From contig NC_046650.1 of NCBI RefSeq assembly GCF_900324485.2, positions 12,389,328 to 12,453,327 of the forward strand: 64,000 bases of DNA, read 5' to 3'. The first letter of the stretch is position 1. Each line of letters begins with the position of its first letter. Source of the DNA: Mastacembelus armatus. Lineage: Eukaryota > Chordata > Actinopteri > Synbranchiformes > Mastacembelidae. Below the pieces are notes generated by a model, which did not search any database, was not told the DNA's origin, and worked only from the letters and a program-made list of their open reading frames with translations. The position numbers and the translations under genes are program-made. Below, in pieces: positions 62,950 to 64,000 of the stretch.

Positions 62950-64000
62950 CTAACAAAACAACAGTTGGCTTCATATATTCAGTCCATATAGATTGTTAAG
63001 ATGATTCAAAATACTGTCCTGGTTTGATTAGTGCAGAAAGAAGAGTTGTTTTGTATGTTTAACTTTAAGAGTGAATGAAAGATGTGTGTTCTAGGATCAT
63101 GACTAATATAAAGCTTCGCCAATGCCCTTTAAACTGAGTTATTTTCTGTTAAATGTGATGATTCACACCAAAGGCACTCAGGCTGCCAACAGCCAGATTA
63201 ACAAATACACAGAGCTAGTGAAGAGAACAGGCTCCAAGAGATTTCCCTGCATCTCCTTTTCTAAAATTTCCCACCAGTGTTTGAGTCTCTAATTGTATAA
63301 GGGTACTCTATATTTACGCCCCTCCCTCTCTCTCTCTCCAGTTTGTCTTCTTTCTGGTGCAGTGAGCTATATTTAGTCCCCTTCAGCACAGACGGTGCCC
63401 GCCAGCCGGCCAAGCCGTGACGGCCTAAAGCGGAGCAGTGGAAGAGGAGAGGAGTGGAACGGAGCAGCTCGCTCATCCAGCCAGGCAGCCAGAAAAAAGC
63501 AACACAATTAATCAAGCCAGCCAACCAAGGGGACCTGAGGAGACACGCAGGACATGCACTGGTGCACTGCCATGGACGCAGTCTCTCATGAAACCAGGCA
63601 CACAAAGCAACACAGAGGAAGATAATATAATTATGCGGATGACATTCTTCTAATGAGGAGCTCTCCCCAAACACACATGTGCAGTTATAAACAGAATCAT
63701 GCTAAATAACTGTCCACTGCCTCCCCTAATGCAGAGTCTCACATGAACCTTCTTAAATGCAACTGTGCAGGAAATTGTTCCCGCTTCTGGCCAAACTAAT
63801 CAAATATTGCTTTCCTATTTTCCCTGAGCTCCAGCATCCATCCCTCTGACCCTCCCTTGGTGGTTTGTCTATCGATCTCCTTCATTTCCTTGCACCATTT
63901 CTCCATCTGTGGGCAGATCGATGTGATAATGACCACAGTGGCGACTGTGTTAGTGTATGTGTGCTTCATTCTCCTTTCTCTCCCAGACTGTTTAAATCAA
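62950..64000. other. Right end of window, no gene seen
   Basis: It holds two CTATATTTA boxes (63308 and 63367) near a GC-richer patch at 63395-63600 and a CT-rich stretch (63317-63341). This could be a promoter region for a gene on either strand, but no coding exon is supported. Confidence 0.35.

Noticed and set aside
63261-63674. 137-codon minus-strand frame with a hydrophobic patch, considered as the signal-peptide exon for 62746-62949
   Set aside because: I could not find a phase-matching donor with good consensus, so the link is not supported.

Overview
The window is vertebrate nuclear DNA, almost certainly from a ray-finned (teleost) fish. It is AT-rich, with multi-exon genes that have compact GT-AG introns, many mono- to pentanucleotide runs, and fish-type interspersed repeats. 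The proteins match vertebrate families closely. The gene set (acadvl, dvl2, an RNF227-like RING gene, a BCR/ABR-like RhoGEF) recalls human 17p13, so this looks like a rearranged fish counterpart of that region.

Layout. 1-1572 (-): the first three coding exons of a RhoGEF that runs off the left edge. 4054-5833 (-): a complete three-exon PLAC8/cornifelin-type cysteine-rich protein. 8935-10801 (+): a class A GPCR of the GPR148/teleost OR131-2 type, apparently with two alternative C-termini. 14113-25573 (-): complete acadvl, 20 coding exons, 658 aa. 27912-40303 (-): complete dvl2, 15 coding exons, 767 aa. 42610-43251 (-): a single-coding-exon, C-terminally membrane-anchored RING E3. 47140-47987 (+): a second, two-exon RING gene resembling RNF227, with a TATA box and poly(A) signal. 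48736-52226 (+): an unrecognised gene with a signal-peptide-like N-terminus and a very long last exon encoding a low-complexity basic protein; a G9 run splits its reading frame. 52.3-64 kb is gene-poor and holds a degraded inverted-repeat DNA transposon (about 61.2-61.9 kb) and one plausible cysteine-rich exon (62746-62949, -).

The genes form no operon and share no single pathway. acadvl is mitochondrial fatty-acid oxidation; dvl2 is Wnt signalling; the RING genes are predicted ubiquitin ligases; the GPCR and the unknown secreted protein are surface or extracellular. Exon boundaries of every multi-exon gene were worked out by hand from splice consensus plus phase continuity, and the main models (acadvl, dvl2, plac8-like, rnf227-like) close exactly in frame. 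The leads most worth a second look are the unnamed secreted protein with its homopolymer frame break, the alternative GPCR tail, and the isolated phase-1 cysteine exon. I saw no CRISPR array, tRNA, rRNA or retrovirus-like element.
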